Assembly: GCA_964404745.1 (NCBI GenBank)
Contig: CAYOLG010000009.1
Span: 71,365 to 135,364, forward strand
Direction: 5' to 3'
Source of the DNA: Pelagisphaera sp964404745
GTDB lineage: Bacteria > Verrucomicrobiota > Verrucomicrobiia > Opitutales > Opitutaceae
DNA: 64,000 nt
This document shows positions 26,276 through 35,939 of the stretch, piece by piece (within the stretch, counting starts at the first letter, position 1; each line of letters opens with the position of its first letter). Both the position numbers and the translations under genes were made by a program. The notes beneath the pieces are model-generated. The model was not told the origin of the DNA and ran no database searches. It saw only the letters and a list, made by a program, of their open reading frames with translations.

Positions 26276-27634
26276 TTACAGGGCTGCCTTGGCCTTGGCT
26301 TCGATGTGGGCGACGGCTTCGGCCGGCACTTTCTTCTTCCAGGAGGCCTTTCCGTTGATCGTTAGGTCGCTCGCTCGCAGCTCGAATTCTGGAAAAACGT
26401 TTTCGCCTAAGACATTGATGACTTGAAGGGTGGCTTTGGGGTCGTCTTCGGTCATATCGAATGTCAAGGTTCCGAAATTCATCGACTCGGCATAAGGTTC
26501 TTCGATAGCGATGACTTGTTCGTTGCTTTCAGAATAGTCCGGCTTTGGGTCTTGAGCGAGCGGACTGCTGACAAGCTCGTATAAGTCGTATCCTCCGTCC
26601 CGTGACATCGGGATCGCCTTTATTTCCGCTTCGTCATCATCGCCCGATAGGAGCATGACTCCATCAATATGGTTTTCCTTTATGAAACGGAAAAGCCCAT
26701 TTCGGTCGTCCGGGAAGGCCATCCAGGTGTTTTTATGGAGGTCGGAGAGATTGCTCCAGCTGCTGCCACTCAGGAGGACTTTGAAAGTGGCGTCGCTCGT
26801 GGCCAATCGGTTTTGCAGCCAGTCCATCTGCGCCTTGCCGAGGATCGTACTTTGATTGGCTTCATCGCGATAAGTGTAGGTATCGAGAAATATGAAATCG
26901 ACTCCACCGTATTGATAGATGAAATACGTGTCATTCGCGTTTTGAGTCCCCTGGTTCGGGTTTGGCCAGTAGCGTTGAAAAATCTCCATGGAAGCATCGA
27001 GTTCTTCCGGACCTATTTTTACGGGGGCGTCCCAAGTAGCTAGCTGGGGAATTGAACGAAGAAGCGGTTGCAGAAAGGGGACACTGCGCTGGCGTCTATA
27101 CTCTTCCGCTTGGAATTGGGGCTCCAGTTCAGAAAAGGCTTCGTTGGCCCCGAGCCAGAAGAATGCGTGGGGGCGGGCGTTCTGCACTTGCAGCCAAATA
27201 GCCTGTAATCCGTCCTGATCTGCTCGAGCGCCGGATCCGAACCCTATAGAGAATTTCGTGAGCATTTCTTCCTTAGGCGCCGTAAGAACCGGGTATCCAT
27301 CGTAGTCGATTGGCTCGCCATCGACCAGAATTTGATAGTAATAGAAAGAATTGGCCTCCAGATCGTCGATAGTGACGGTTACGCAATAGTCTTCAGCGGC
27401 AGTCGCGAATACTGGAGTGGTGAGCTGGGCGTTTAAGAAGTTCGGATGGGAACTGTAGCGTATATTGATAACGCTCTCGCCTGCGGCTCTAGCCCAAACA
27501 GTAATTTGATCAGATTCTATGGACCCAACCATAGGACCTTGCATGAGTCGACCGCGTTTCGAATAGGCAGAATGGTGGCTCAGAGAGAAGAGACAGAGGG
27601 TAAGAAAGAAGATTAGAATTCGAGACATGGGCAT
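26276..27634 (-). CDS. PhoD-like phosphodiesterase fold lacking metal ligands
   Basis: About 452 residues; the ATG at 27634 or 27628 is preferred over a TTG at 27658. After a signal peptide, a fibronectin-like N-terminal domain (VGSIESDQITVWARAAG, ending near 130) precedes a PhoD-type catalytic fold. The fold is clear (FSIGFGSG, FFWLGANEAF, LATWDAPV, ILGKAQMDWL, LLSGDDDEAE, YDLYELVSSPL). The usual ligands are replaced: GSC to GSG, LGDN to LGAN, WDDHD to WDAPV, SGDRH to SGDDD. It is therefore probably catalytically inactive or uses different chemistry. The protein is likely secreted. Confidence 0.82.
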   Translation of the reverse strand: MPMSRILIFFLTLCLFSLSHHSAYSKRGRLMQGPMVGSIESDQITVWARAAGESVINIRYSSHPNFLNAQLTTPVFATAAEDYCVTVTIDDLEANSFYYYQILVDGEPIDYDGYPVLTAPKEEMLTKFSIGFGSGARADQDGLQAIWLQVQNARPHAFFWLGANEAFSELEPQFQAEEYRRQRSVPFLQPLLRSIPQLATWDAPVKIGPEELDASMEIFQRYWPNPNQGTQNANDTYFIYQYGGVDFIFLDTYTYRDEANQSTILGKAQMDWLQNRLATSDATFKVLLSGSSWSNLSDLHKNTWMAFPDDRNGLFRFIKENHIDGVMLLSGDDDEAEIKAIPMSRDGGYDLYELVSSPLAQDPKPDYSESNEQVIAIEEPYAESMNFGTLTFDMTEDDPKATLQVINVLGENVFPEFELRASDLTINGKASWKKKVPAEAVAHIEAKAKAAL

Positions 27635-27812
27635 TTTTTTAAAAAGATTGTTAAACAATGTCGCAAAAATGTGAAGGACTAATCGGGAATTGAGGCCTTG
27701 AACGCGGCATAGGGAATAGCCTTAGGGGGTGCTCGATTTGGCATGTAAAGCTAGCTTATCGAAGTGGTCTCTGATTGATTTCTGGAGTCCGAAGCTAGTA
27801 AGGTGGATTCCA

Positions 27813-28454
27813 ATGAACTCAGCTATAGACCGGGAGAATTTGCGACTCGCATCGGAGCGAGCTGACGATGTCGATCGTTTTCTAAGAGCGATTGCCCGGA
27901 TCGATTCGCTCAATAATGAAGATCCCAAGAAAGTGACGATAGCGGGGGAGTCGCTCGGATACGAATTGCATTTCAGCCGTCTGCTATTAGCCAAGGCTTT
28001 AGCGGTTCTACCGAAGGCGTCTGAAGCCTTTTTCTTGGCCGCTCGAGGCCAGCACATTTGTCGTTGGAAATCTGCTCGCTCCGACTATCCGGAAGGCCGG
28101 GCGGGTTATTTGAAATGGCGTTCCGATCTGAAGCGTTTTCATGCGGAAACGACGGCTGACGTTTTGGAATCGGAAGGCTACATTCCGGAAACGATTGAGA
28201 AGGTCAGGGGGATCAATCTAAAGAAGGATTTGAGAAGCGATAAGGAGGCTCAGGCGATGGAAGACGCCTTGTGCCTGGTTTTCTTGGAGAGCCAGTTTGC
28301 CGCGTTTCGGCATAAAACGACCGAGGAGAAAATGATCTCCATTTTGAGGAAAACTTGGGGGAAAATGAGCGATCGGGGCAAGGATGCGGCCCTGTCCTTG
28401 CAATTGGGCGAAGAGGAATCGCGGTTGGTACAACTGGCGTTGAAGGGAGATTAG
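27813..28454 (+). CDS. DUF4202 protein
   Basis: 213 residues from the ATG at 27813, preceded by AAGGTGG (27800-27806). An upstream in-frame start at 27729 adds a non-homologous leader. The domain is complete: the EDPKK region, a YELHFSRLL helix, ARGQHICRWKSARSDYP, and GYLKWRSDLKRFHAE. It has no signal peptide and is cytosolic. The family is conserved but uncharacterised. It is divergent from the PhoD-like gene and convergent with the MoxR operon. Confidence 0.88.
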   Translation: MNSAIDRENLRLASERADDVDRFLRAIARIDSLNNEDPKKVTIAGESLGYELHFSRLLLAKALAVLPKASEAFFLAARGQHICRWKSARSDYPEGRAGYLKWRSDLKRFHAETTADVLESEGYIPETIEKVRGINLKKDLRSDKEAQAMEDALCLVFLESQFAAFRHKTTEEKMISILRKTWGKMSDRGKDAALSLQLGEEESRLVQLALKGD

Positions 28455-28516
28455 TTTTCGGTGAAAGGGTAGCAGGGCTGATTGCCAGCTTTAAAGCCGC
28501 GAAAGTCGAGCTCTTC

Positions 28517-28538
28517 GGCTGGTTGCGGGGAACCAGCC
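28517..28538. terminator. Candidate bidirectional terminator hairpin
   Basis: A perfect 8-bp stem GGCTGGTT / AACCAGCC around a GCGGGG loop, placed between the convergent DUF4202 gene and the last gene of the MoxR operon. There is no clear U-tract, so a terminator role is a guess from position and stem strength. Confidence 0.35.
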
Positions 28539-28628
28539 CCACCATCGGCTAAGCGATTGATACCATCCGCCAAAAAGAATGAGCAGATGGTGCTGGTCCA
28601 GATCCAAGCAGTCGTGTTGGATTGCCTT

Positions 28629-29633
28629 CTAAGAGTCGCGGGCGTCTTCGAGATAAATGGCTCCTAGCTTGAGCAGAATCGCTTCGAGCTGTTCGTAGTA
28701 GGCATCTTCATCAAGGTCGGATTTGCGGCCGCGAAGCGATTCCAATTCCGCTTCCAATTGATCTCGATCAAATCGTTGCTCGGGTGTGAGCATCTTTTCT
28801 TGAGGCGAGGAAATGAAGGCGATTTGGCGAGATCGGAATCCGTCGGGAATCCGATCATTTTCAGGCTGCTTGACGAGACGCTCACCTCGAAACCAATCCG
28901 AAGGCGTGCCGACGGAATCCCCATTGTCGTCGATCAAGGCGTGTTCGGAAGCGAGTCGGTTCGATTCCTCGTAGAATTCTTCGACAGACCGGCTTGTGGC
29001 AACGAAGGCCTCCAGAAGGGAAACTTGGCCATCCTGATTCGAGTCTCCGGTTCTTGACTCGATTACGTTGGCAAATCGCTCGCCGAACCGGGCGTAGTTA
29101 AGTTCATCGCCACTCCGCGTAGCGGTAATTAGGATACGGTTTGGTTTTGAGAGTTTATTAATAAAGGGAGCGGAGGCGGAACCGCCGTGGATGAAAATCA
29201 AGGTTCGTTCCAAGGGCTCTAGTTGCTCGGCTAGCGATTCAGCGCTGAGGTCGGGCCCTCTAAGATTGAGAAGGGTGTTCTTTTGCGTGTGGGTGCCGTG
29301 TCCAATATAGACGATCCAGGCGGGTGCCGCTGATTTCGGATTGAGATTGGCGATCCAGGATTCAATTTGGGCCAAGTCGTCTACGCCGGACTCTTCGAGC
29401 CCTACGATTCTCAGTCTAGCTCTGGTGGAGGCGGCCGCTTGTTCCCAGGCTTCCGCGGCAGCTCGAAATCCGTTCTCGAAACGTTCCTCGCCGGGGGCTC
29501 CAACAACTACCAGCGTTTCATGTTCGAAACCGGCATTGGATTCTTTCTCTCCCAGGGCAGGGTGAATCTGGGCCATTACGAAAGCGGTGATTCCCGAAAG
29601 TCTCACCAGCGACTTCATCCAATCGGGATTCAT
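28629..29633 (-). CDS. Caspase/C13-fold protein with the catalytic cysteine replaced
   Basis: A 334-residue protein with a signal peptide (1-28). The core matches caspase-like C13 peptidases: a strand and H112 in YIGHGT, then a strand leading to GGSASAPF (150-157), and a later ITATRSGDELNYARFGERF segment with a GDSNQDGQVSLLEAF acidic loop. Active members have S-C-S-G; here the position is S-A153-S-A, so the nucleophile is absent. It is the last gene of the MoxR operon, with its start overlapping the previous stop by 4 bp. It probably has a scaffold or binding role rather than proteolysis. Confidence 0.75.
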   Translation of the reverse strand: MNPDWMKSLVRLSGITAFVMAQIHPALGEKESNAGFEHETLVVVGAPGEERFENGFRAAAEAWEQAAASTRARLRIVGLEESGVDDLAQIESWIANLNPKSAAPAWIVYIGHGTHTQKNTLLNLRGPDLSAESLAEQLEPLERTLIFIHGGSASAPFINKLSKPNRILITATRSGDELNYARFGERFANVIESRTGDSNQDGQVSLLEAFVATSRSVEEFYEESNRLASEHALIDDNGDSVGTPSDWFRGERLVKQPENDRIPDGFRSRQIAFISSPQEKMLTPEQRFDRDQLEAELESLRGRKSDLDEDAYYEQLEAILLKLGAIYLEDARDS

Positions 29634-32011
29634 GCTAGCCCTCGCTTTCTACGAAGTCCCCATTCCGCTAAAAAACAGCAAAGGGCGGCCAGAAAGAGCC
29701 AAGCATTATGCCAGATGGGGTAGGACCAAAGCTCGGTAACAGGGGCCTTTTGTTTGGATATCATGGATTCCAGTTTGTCCAGGGAAGACATTTCCAAAAC
29801 GGTCCCCCCGGTTTTCTCGGCGATTTGCTCGAGAAATTGCCGGTCGGGAGACAGCGAGCGGAATTCGCTGGCTAGCGGTTCATTGACCCATCCGGTCTCC
29901 GCGATGCCAATGACTTCTCCCTCTGGACCCTGAACTTCCACCCTGGCTACATAGGCTCCTGCGTCGTGAGAGGAGAACTTGGCAGTAAAGCGTCCAGGAG
30001 CATCGGATACTGGCTCGGCGTATAGGTCGACTTCTGTGAACCCTGTGTGCGAGGCGAGTTCCGATTCCGAAAGATCGACGCGTTTAATGGTCACCCGGGC
30101 TTGCCCGATTTCCAAAGGCTTGTAATCTTCTTCCCGAGCCTCGATAACCAGCTCGGTTCCTTCCGAGGAGCTTCGAGCTTCGATCTCGACCAGTCGTGGA
30201 ACATCGGTGACCAGCCACCGGGCTATCTGCCGCCATAGGCGAGCAAGATCTTCGTGCTCGGCTTCTCCCCGCAGTCCCCACCGCCAAAGATCGCCTACCG
30301 CCACGCAAGCCACCTTGCCCGCTCCAAAGTTGTGAGCGACTAGGCTCGGGTAGCGGTCTCCGAGGGCATTTTCCACCTCGGCAAGCACTCGAGCTCCGGG
30401 TTTGATTTTAGGAATTGTATTGAGGACGCGAAATGGGGGCATGGTATCCAGCCGGGCCCGCTCATCCGTTTCGACGGGTCTCACGCGTGTCCACGGTTCC
30501 ACCCAGCCTTCTCGAGTTAGGCGCCACGATAGGTTTTCGCTCGATGCTCGGGTAAAGGACTGGTCAAGGTAGACGGGCAGCGTAGCGGCGATCGGCGTGT
30601 TTTCGTACCCGCCGTGATCGAGGGCGTCGGCTCCGCCGAGGGCTAGGAGGCCGCCCCCCCGTTGGGCTACGAATTGGCGAATCAAGGTTTGCTGGTTGAA
30701 AGTGAAAAAGCCGGCTTCCAGGTCGTCGATGATAATAGCGTCGTATTCAAAAAGCTCTTCGGCGGTACTGGGGAATCCGTCGCTGAGCTCCTTTTCGTCG
30801 CGAGTGTTTACGCGGATGAGTACGGGCTGGTCGTAGTCTTCCGTTTCTTCCTCTGCAGCCCGATCGAATCCGCGGTAGAGTGGATTGCTTGATTCGCCGG
30901 CCCTGCCTTTAAATTCGAATTTAGGCTCCCTTCGGGCAACTCTAATCAGGCCGGACATTTGCAGTTGAGTATCGTTGTAGAGGGCTCGATTCAAAAACTT
31001 GTATTCCCAATTTGGGCGCCCGGTGACGTAAAGGATGCGGAAGGCTTCCTGTCCGCCGTCCACCATAACGATGCGCTCATTGTTGGCGTGGGTGGCTTCT
31101 TCTCCCGCGGTCGAGGCGCTGGCGGACACGCGGTAGAATTGGATGCCAGTGCGGATAGGTCGCCAGTCGAAGGCCAAGGAGTGACTTGAGCCTGAAGCTT
31201 TCGACCGAGCTGATTGAGAGGGCGGCAAGTCACGATCTTCCAGTGAAGTGGACAAGCTGTTTCGAGTGTCGATGGCTTCGATGGATACATCGATGTTCTG
31301 AGCGGGAAGGGCGGATGAGGAAACTATCGTCTTCAGGGAGATCGGGGCATCGTCGAAAGCCGTTTGGCGGAGCTCCACGCGATCGATGGAAATGTCAGGC
31401 AAGTCTTCTTGGGCGCCAATCACGACGGGATAAATGGGTGGCAAAGCGCTCGTATTCAGGTTTTCCAGTGTCCCTTCGTCTGTGGCGATGCCGTCGGTAA
31501 AGAGGGCGACACCAGCGAGAGGCAAGCCTTGGTAGCGATCGCCGAGCTGATTGAGCGAAGCGATCAGGTTGCTTTGTTCGCCTTGAAAATCGAGGCTGGA
31601 AAAATCGCTAACGCGGCGAAGATCGCGATCGAATCGGTAGGAGCGCGCTTGGAAGGATTGCTCGAGGTCGCCGAGCCACGAAGCCGCAGGTCCAGCCAAT
31701 TGATTTTTGAGAGTTTCTCCCCGGCTTTCATCAGCTTGGGCATCACTGAGATTCATGCCGCTACTATTGTCTGCCACGAGGGCGACGATGTTGGCCCCTT
31801 TAGCCGGACGTTCGCCTGTCCAGTGGGGGTCTAGTAAGCAGAGCAGCAGTAGCAAGATTCCCAAGGCTCGTAAGGAAAAACCAATTACGTATCCATTGAC
31901 GAGACGACCTTCGCTTTTCCAAGCGAAGTAGGAACTGGCAATAGACATTGCTGCCGCGAGCAAAGCCACCCACCACCAGTTTTCTCCGTTGAATGTGATT
32001 GCGGCTAGCAT
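29630..32011 (-). CDS. Membrane protein with vWA-like and GATase-like regions
   Basis: A 793-residue protein with two N-terminal membrane helices (about 13-31 and 43-62) and one near the C-terminus (about 768-785). A vWA-like domain begins near 74 with VADNSSGM in place of the usual DxSxS; the metal site is partly degenerate. Around 420-470 an AIIIDDLEAG ... GGGLLALGGAD stretch resembles the class I glutamine-amidotransferase-like fold seen in such proteins. It is a typical member of MoxR/DUF58 operons and likely works in the cell envelope. It overlaps the next gene by 4 bp. Confidence 0.8.
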   Translation of the reverse strand: MLAAITFNGENWWWVALLAAAMSIASSYFAWKSEGRLVNGYVIGFSLRALGILLLLLCLLDPHWTGERPAKGANIVALVADNSSGMNLSDAQADESRGETLKNQLAGPAASWLGDLEQSFQARSYRFDRDLRRVSDFSSLDFQGEQSNLIASLNQLGDRYQGLPLAGVALFTDGIATDEGTLENLNTSALPPIYPVVIGAQEDLPDISIDRVELRQTAFDDAPISLKTIVSSSALPAQNIDVSIEAIDTRNSLSTSLEDRDLPPSQSARSKASGSSHSLAFDWRPIRTGIQFYRVSASASTAGEEATHANNERIVMVDGGQEAFRILYVTGRPNWEYKFLNRALYNDTQLQMSGLIRVARREPKFEFKGRAGESSNPLYRGFDRAAEEETEDYDQPVLIRVNTRDEKELSDGFPSTAEELFEYDAIIIDDLEAGFFTFNQQTLIRQFVAQRGGGLLALGGADALDHGGYENTPIAATLPVYLDQSFTRASSENLSWRLTREGWVEPWTRVRPVETDERARLDTMPPFRVLNTIPKIKPGARVLAEVENALGDRYPSLVAHNFGAGKVACVAVGDLWRWGLRGEAEHEDLARLWRQIARWLVTDVPRLVEIEARSSSEGTELVIEAREEDYKPLEIGQARVTIKRVDLSESELASHTGFTEVDLYAEPVSDAPGRFTAKFSSHDAGAYVARVEVQGPEGEVIGIAETGWVNEPLASEFRSLSPDRQFLEQIAEKTGGTVLEMSSLDKLESMISKQKAPVTELWSYPIWHNAWLFLAALCCFLAEWGLRRKRGLA

Positions 32012-32071
32012 AAGTGCCGAGAGGGTGATTGATTGGTCTTTCCTTTTTTCATTGGGTAATCACGGCCTGAT

Positions 32072-32095
32072 AGCTGCCCGGAGGTCGCCAGCTAC
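32072..32095. repeat. Family A REP-like arm inside the MoxR operon
   Basis: A single arm TAGCTGCCCGGAGGTCGCCA followed by GCTAC (ending 32095), resembling family A. It lies in the 118-bp gap between the 1269-residue protein and the following operon gene, and could affect read-through or mRNA stability there. Confidence 0.4.
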
Positions 32096-32129
32096 CTTTC
32101 CGTTGCCGCGGGTAAATTTCTGACGATTA

Positions 32130-35100
32130 CTACTGGCCCAGCGATTCATAGTATTTCCTGACGGATTCCTGGTATGCCCGGGGTACCGGATCCCGGTCGA
32201 TTGGCTGAAGGGCTTGAGGATCTTCGTGACGAGCCAATTCTTGAGCCACCCAGGAACGCGCTTCGCTGAGAGGAGCTATTATTCCTTCATTGACAACTCC
32301 CCACTGGGGCATTGCGCCGTGCCGTTTGAATTCCGCCCGGAGTCGTTCTGCCTCTTCGCGAGCCTGCGACAGGCGCTGGCGTATGTCTGGCTGTTCTACC
32401 AGTTCTTCGATCGTGCGAAGCCGCTGATTCCAATCGCCGAAGCCGCCTCCGGTAAGCGGCGAATCACGACCTGGGCTGCTAGAGAATTCTCTTAGAAACT
32501 CATCCAGAGCGGACGCGATATCCTCGGAGCCGCCACCGCCAAAACCTCCTTGTTGGCCGCCGCTGGGAGAGCTAGAACCGCCTGATTGCGATCCGCCGCT
32601 CGGCTGGCCGGGCTGGGACGATTGACTATCCGATGGCTGTTGAGCAAGCGATGGGTTAGAGCTTTCGCCCCCTGATTGTCCGCCACTTTGGCCCGGTTGG
32701 CCTGACGGCGATTCCGAGCCTTGACTGCCACCTGGTTGCGAGCCCGGCTGCTGTCCAGGCTGTGGGGATTGGCTTTGGCCTGGTTGCTGTCCAGGCTGAT
32801 TGCCGGCATCGGCAAGGGATTGCTCTTGTCCGGGTTGTTCGCCGGGTTGAGTTCCACCGCTGGATTGAGACTGGCCTTGCTGTTCGCCCTCTCGGTTGCC
32901 ATCGCTGGCCAAGCCTTGTCCAGATTGACCTTCTTCACTCGGTTCCTGAGCGAGACCTGGTTTCTGCTCTTCACCTTGTTGTCCACTAGGCGAACCGCTT
33001 TCGTTATCGCCGCGTTCCGCTTGCAAGTCGCGGGTTAGCGAGTCGAGCTCCTCCTGGGCGAACCGCAGGGAAGTGGCTTCATCGCCCAGCACTGAACTAG
33101 CTGCTCGTTCTACACTTTCTTGCAGCTTATCGAATCCTCTTTGCAGATTGGGTTGCCTGTTTTCGGTTTGCTCGACGAATCCCTGGCGAAGTAAATCGGA
33201 ACTCGTCTGCAACTGCTCGTCGATGTCGCTTTGGCTTTGCTGGCGTAGCAAATCGTAGAGCTCGCGGTGCAATTTCCGTTCGCTGAACTCAGAAGCTTCT
33301 GTCACTTCCCGCAATTGCTGCATAAGCGTATCCAGATTCTCCTGTTGCTCTTGGAACTGTTGAACGATGCGATCGCGATCTTCGGAGTTGTCGAGGCGAG
33401 GCCCTTGGTTCTGGTCTAGGCTTTCCAGATTTTCCCGGATGGTTCGCTGGTTCTCAGCCAGTTCACGGGCTGCTCGTCTGGCCTCCCGCAGTTGTTCAGT
33501 GAACTGGCTCGAGGTTTCGTTCCGGAAGTCTTCCTTGAGTTCTTCCAGGTTTTCCTGGGCCCGTGTTCCTGTGGCCAATGCTTGGGAAACCTCACCTCGA
33601 CGCAGCGATTCGCCGAGTTCCTGCATTTCTTGCCGGGTTTGGTCGAGACGCTCTCGGGCCTCCCGATTCTCGCTGTTGGATTGCAAGCGGTCCATGCGTT
33701 CGCGGGTTTCGTCGATATCGGCTAGCATGCGCCGCTGTTCCTCTTCGAGCCGCTTAAGTTCGCGGCGTATGCGTTCCTTCTCTTCTTCGTCTTTCGCTTT
33801 GGCGATTTCGGTCTGCAATTCTTGCAAGCGCTTGTTTATATCCTCCTGGCGACGAGCGAGTTCGCTCAGCTTGCTCAAAACTTGCAGCTGCTCCTTTTGC
33901 TCTGGGGATGTCATGCTTTGGGCCTGGCTGGCGGTTTCGTAGCGATTCTCTTCGTCACTGAAATCGAGCTGATCCAATTGGCGTTGGCTCCTCGATTGAC
34001 CACCACCACCGCCTCCAGCTTGCCGTGATCGGGATACGTTGAACTCCTTGGGCTGCATTCGCAGCAAAGCTTGGACGGCTCCTTGGGCATTGGACCAGGC
34101 GGGTTCCAGAGGTCCATCAGTCGCAGAATCCAGTACCGTATCCAGATTTTGAGTTACCTTGTCCATTAGGGAGCTGGCAAGGTTGGCGGCGCTGCGGGCA
34201 TTTTCATCCTCAAGTTGCCCTTTCAGTTCTTCGACCTGCTGACGAGCCTCCATTTGAGAATCGTTGATAACCGCGGTGTCCTCTAGAAATGAGCTATCGG
34301 TGGCTCCGCGTTGCATGAGCTTGAAAAGGGCAATGGCGATTTGGCGCTGCAGATCGATAAGTTCCTCGCCTTGGTTCCCCATGCCTCCCTGCATGCCTCC
34401 GCCTCCTTCGTTTTCCCTGAAAATCTCGTCTAGAGAGCGAACTTCGGCGAAGAACAAATCGCTGGTTGAACGCCTGACTTGCCCGTCAGGTCCATAGTCG
34501 TCAGCCCAGGCATACCAGGAAATGAGGTCGTCAACTTGGACGCCACTTTCTTCCAGAGACAAATCCGAGGCGAATTCCTTGTTCAATTCATCATCCTCGA
34601 TGTCCTCGTGGGTCAAGTACACGGGTGGTTCCGAGCCCACGCTGTAGGCGATGCCGTAGTCGATGAGACCGAAGTCGTCGCTGGCTTTCGCTTCGAGCTC
34701 GATTTCCTCTATAGGAGAGACGCGTTGATCGCCTCGAGGAAAGGCGATTGCCAACTCGGGTCGTTTGTTGGGCAGAGCTTCGATACGTATTTCCGGAGGG
34801 AAGGGGTTTTCGCGCCCTTTGTCGTCTTGCAGATGCAAGTCCCATCGCAGGCTCTCGGTTACGGTAAGTTTCGTTTCGAAACGGGTTCGTTCTGGGTTGG
34901 CCGCTTTCAGAATCATTTCGCGTTCGTCCCTGTCGACGAGCTTGGCAATCTCCACAGGCTTATTGGTCGAGAACGAATAGATGACTTCGGTACCTTCAAC
35001 CGCGCTAACGCGACGCGTATCCTCGATGTTCCTGGCTGGAATGCGTGTGTAGTCGGGGAAGTTCAATGTGGCATCGGATTGGGAGAGGGCGGGCAAGTCG

Positions 35101-35939
35101 TATAGCGTGATGTCGTAGCTTTCGGAGGAACGTCCATCGTAGTCGATTTGATAGCGTACATCCGAGCTTAATCCGTGTAGAGAATATACGAATACAGGAT
35201 CGGAAAGACTTTGTCCCATGGGTTCGCGCGTTTCCCGGCCATCGGGATAAAGAGCGACTAGATCGACATTTTTCGGCAGGGCGTCCCCTTTAAAATGAGC
35301 AGTCACGACAACGGTTGAGCCACGCTCAGTCTCGGCATCCCCAGGTTTCACGGTCAAGGCGATGGGAGTATCCGGGGCCAGATTGAATCGCTCCTTGGCG
35401 GTTGGCTCCAATGTGAAAGCGGCGATGAGTATCAGTCCGAGTGGCAAGGCGAATGCCAGCTGCCAGATTTTGGATTTTCGGTACTCATCAGCTCCCGCAG
35501 CTCGCCAATCGTTTATGGAAGGATGATTTAGGATTTCATTGACGAGTCGGCTCTGGAGAAAAGAGAGCTGGGTTTCATCGCCAGGTTGTTCAATAGCTGT
35601 CGACAGGGCTTGCTTTAACGAAGGCTCGTTTTCCTCGATCTTGCGAGCGGCGGCCACGAAATCGATTGGAGTTGATCGGGTGTCCTTCCAATTTAAAAAA
35701 AGGACATAGGCAATGATTGCTAGGATGCCTACGGCTATGAGTTGAGGGAGGCTGACAAGCAAGAGCGATAGGATGAACCAAGCGATGGATACGACGATGG
35801 CAAATTGCCAGCGGCGGGTTTCCCGTTGCAGCAATCGCGTCGATCGCAAGCGATTGGCGACTTCGAAGGTTTCGGCTCGAAGTTGCGGATCGGCATAGGA
35901 TCCGGGGCCGCTAATGTGTGGGTTGGTTGGCTTTCTCAT
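32130..35939 (-). CDS. Large membrane-anchored coiled-coil protein (DUF4175-like)
   Basis: A 1269-residue protein. Two N-terminal membrane helices (about 47-85) are followed by a third near 158-178, an Ig-like beta region (about 190-480), and a long charged coiled-coil region (about 560-990, rich in E/Q/R). A roughly 180-residue low-complexity stretch of G, Q, S and P follows (about 1000-1180), then a short helical end. The layout fits the DUF4175-type proteins of MoxR operons. It is probably an envelope structural or tethering protein. The start overlaps the vWA gene stop by 4 bp. Confidence 0.8.
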   Translation of the reverse strand: MRKPTNPHISGPGSYADPQLRAETFEVANRLRSTRLLQRETRRWQFAIVVSIAWFILSLLLVSLPQLIAVGILAIIAYVLFLNWKDTRSTPIDFVAAARKIEENEPSLKQALSTAIEQPGDETQLSFLQSRLVNEILNHPSINDWRAAGADEYRKSKIWQLAFALPLGLILIAAFTLEPTAKERFNLAPDTPIALTVKPGDAETERGSTVVVTAHFKGDALPKNVDLVALYPDGRETREPMGQSLSDPVFVYSLHGLSSDVRYQIDYDGRSSESYDITLYDLPALSQSDATLNFPDYTRIPARNIEDTRRVSAVEGTEVIYSFSTNKPVEIAKLVDRDEREMILKAANPERTRFETKLTVTESLRWDLHLQDDKGRENPFPPEIRIEALPNKRPELAIAFPRGDQRVSPIEEIELEAKASDDFGLIDYGIAYSVGSEPPVYLTHEDIEDDELNKEFASDLSLEESGVQVDDLISWYAWADDYGPDGQVRRSTSDLFFAEVRSLDEIFRENEGGGGMQGGMGNQGEELIDLQRQIAIALFKLMQRGATDSSFLEDTAVINDSQMEARQQVEELKGQLEDENARSAANLASSLMDKVTQNLDTVLDSATDGPLEPAWSNAQGAVQALLRMQPKEFNVSRSRQAGGGGGGQSRSQRQLDQLDFSDEENRYETASQAQSMTSPEQKEQLQVLSKLSELARRQEDINKRLQELQTEIAKAKDEEEKERIRRELKRLEEEQRRMLADIDETRERMDRLQSNSENREARERLDQTRQEMQELGESLRRGEVSQALATGTRAQENLEELKEDFRNETSSQFTEQLREARRAARELAENQRTIRENLESLDQNQGPRLDNSEDRDRIVQQFQEQQENLDTLMQQLREVTEASEFSERKLHRELYDLLRQQSQSDIDEQLQTSSDLLRQGFVEQTENRQPNLQRGFDKLQESVERAASSVLGDEATSLRFAQEELDSLTRDLQAERGDNESGSPSGQQGEEQKPGLAQEPSEEGQSGQGLASDGNREGEQQGQSQSSGGTQPGEQPGQEQSLADAGNQPGQQPGQSQSPQPGQQPGSQPGGSQGSESPSGQPGQSGGQSGGESSNPSLAQQPSDSQSSQPGQPSGGSQSGGSSSPSGGQQGGFGGGGSEDIASALDEFLREFSSSPGRDSPLTGGGFGDWNQRLRTIEELVEQPDIRQRLSQAREEAERLRAEFKRHGAMPQWGVVNEGIIAPLSEARSWVAQELARHEDPQALQPIDRDPVPRAYQESVRKYYESLGQ

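Noticed and set aside
28629..29633. Active caspase-like protease
   Set aside because: The cysteine position is alanine and no replacement cysteine is seen nearby.
33367..33942. 191-codon plus-strand open frame
   Set aside because: Serine/arginine-rich shadow of the glutamine/glutamate-rich coiled-coil region of the minus-strand gene; compositional artefact.
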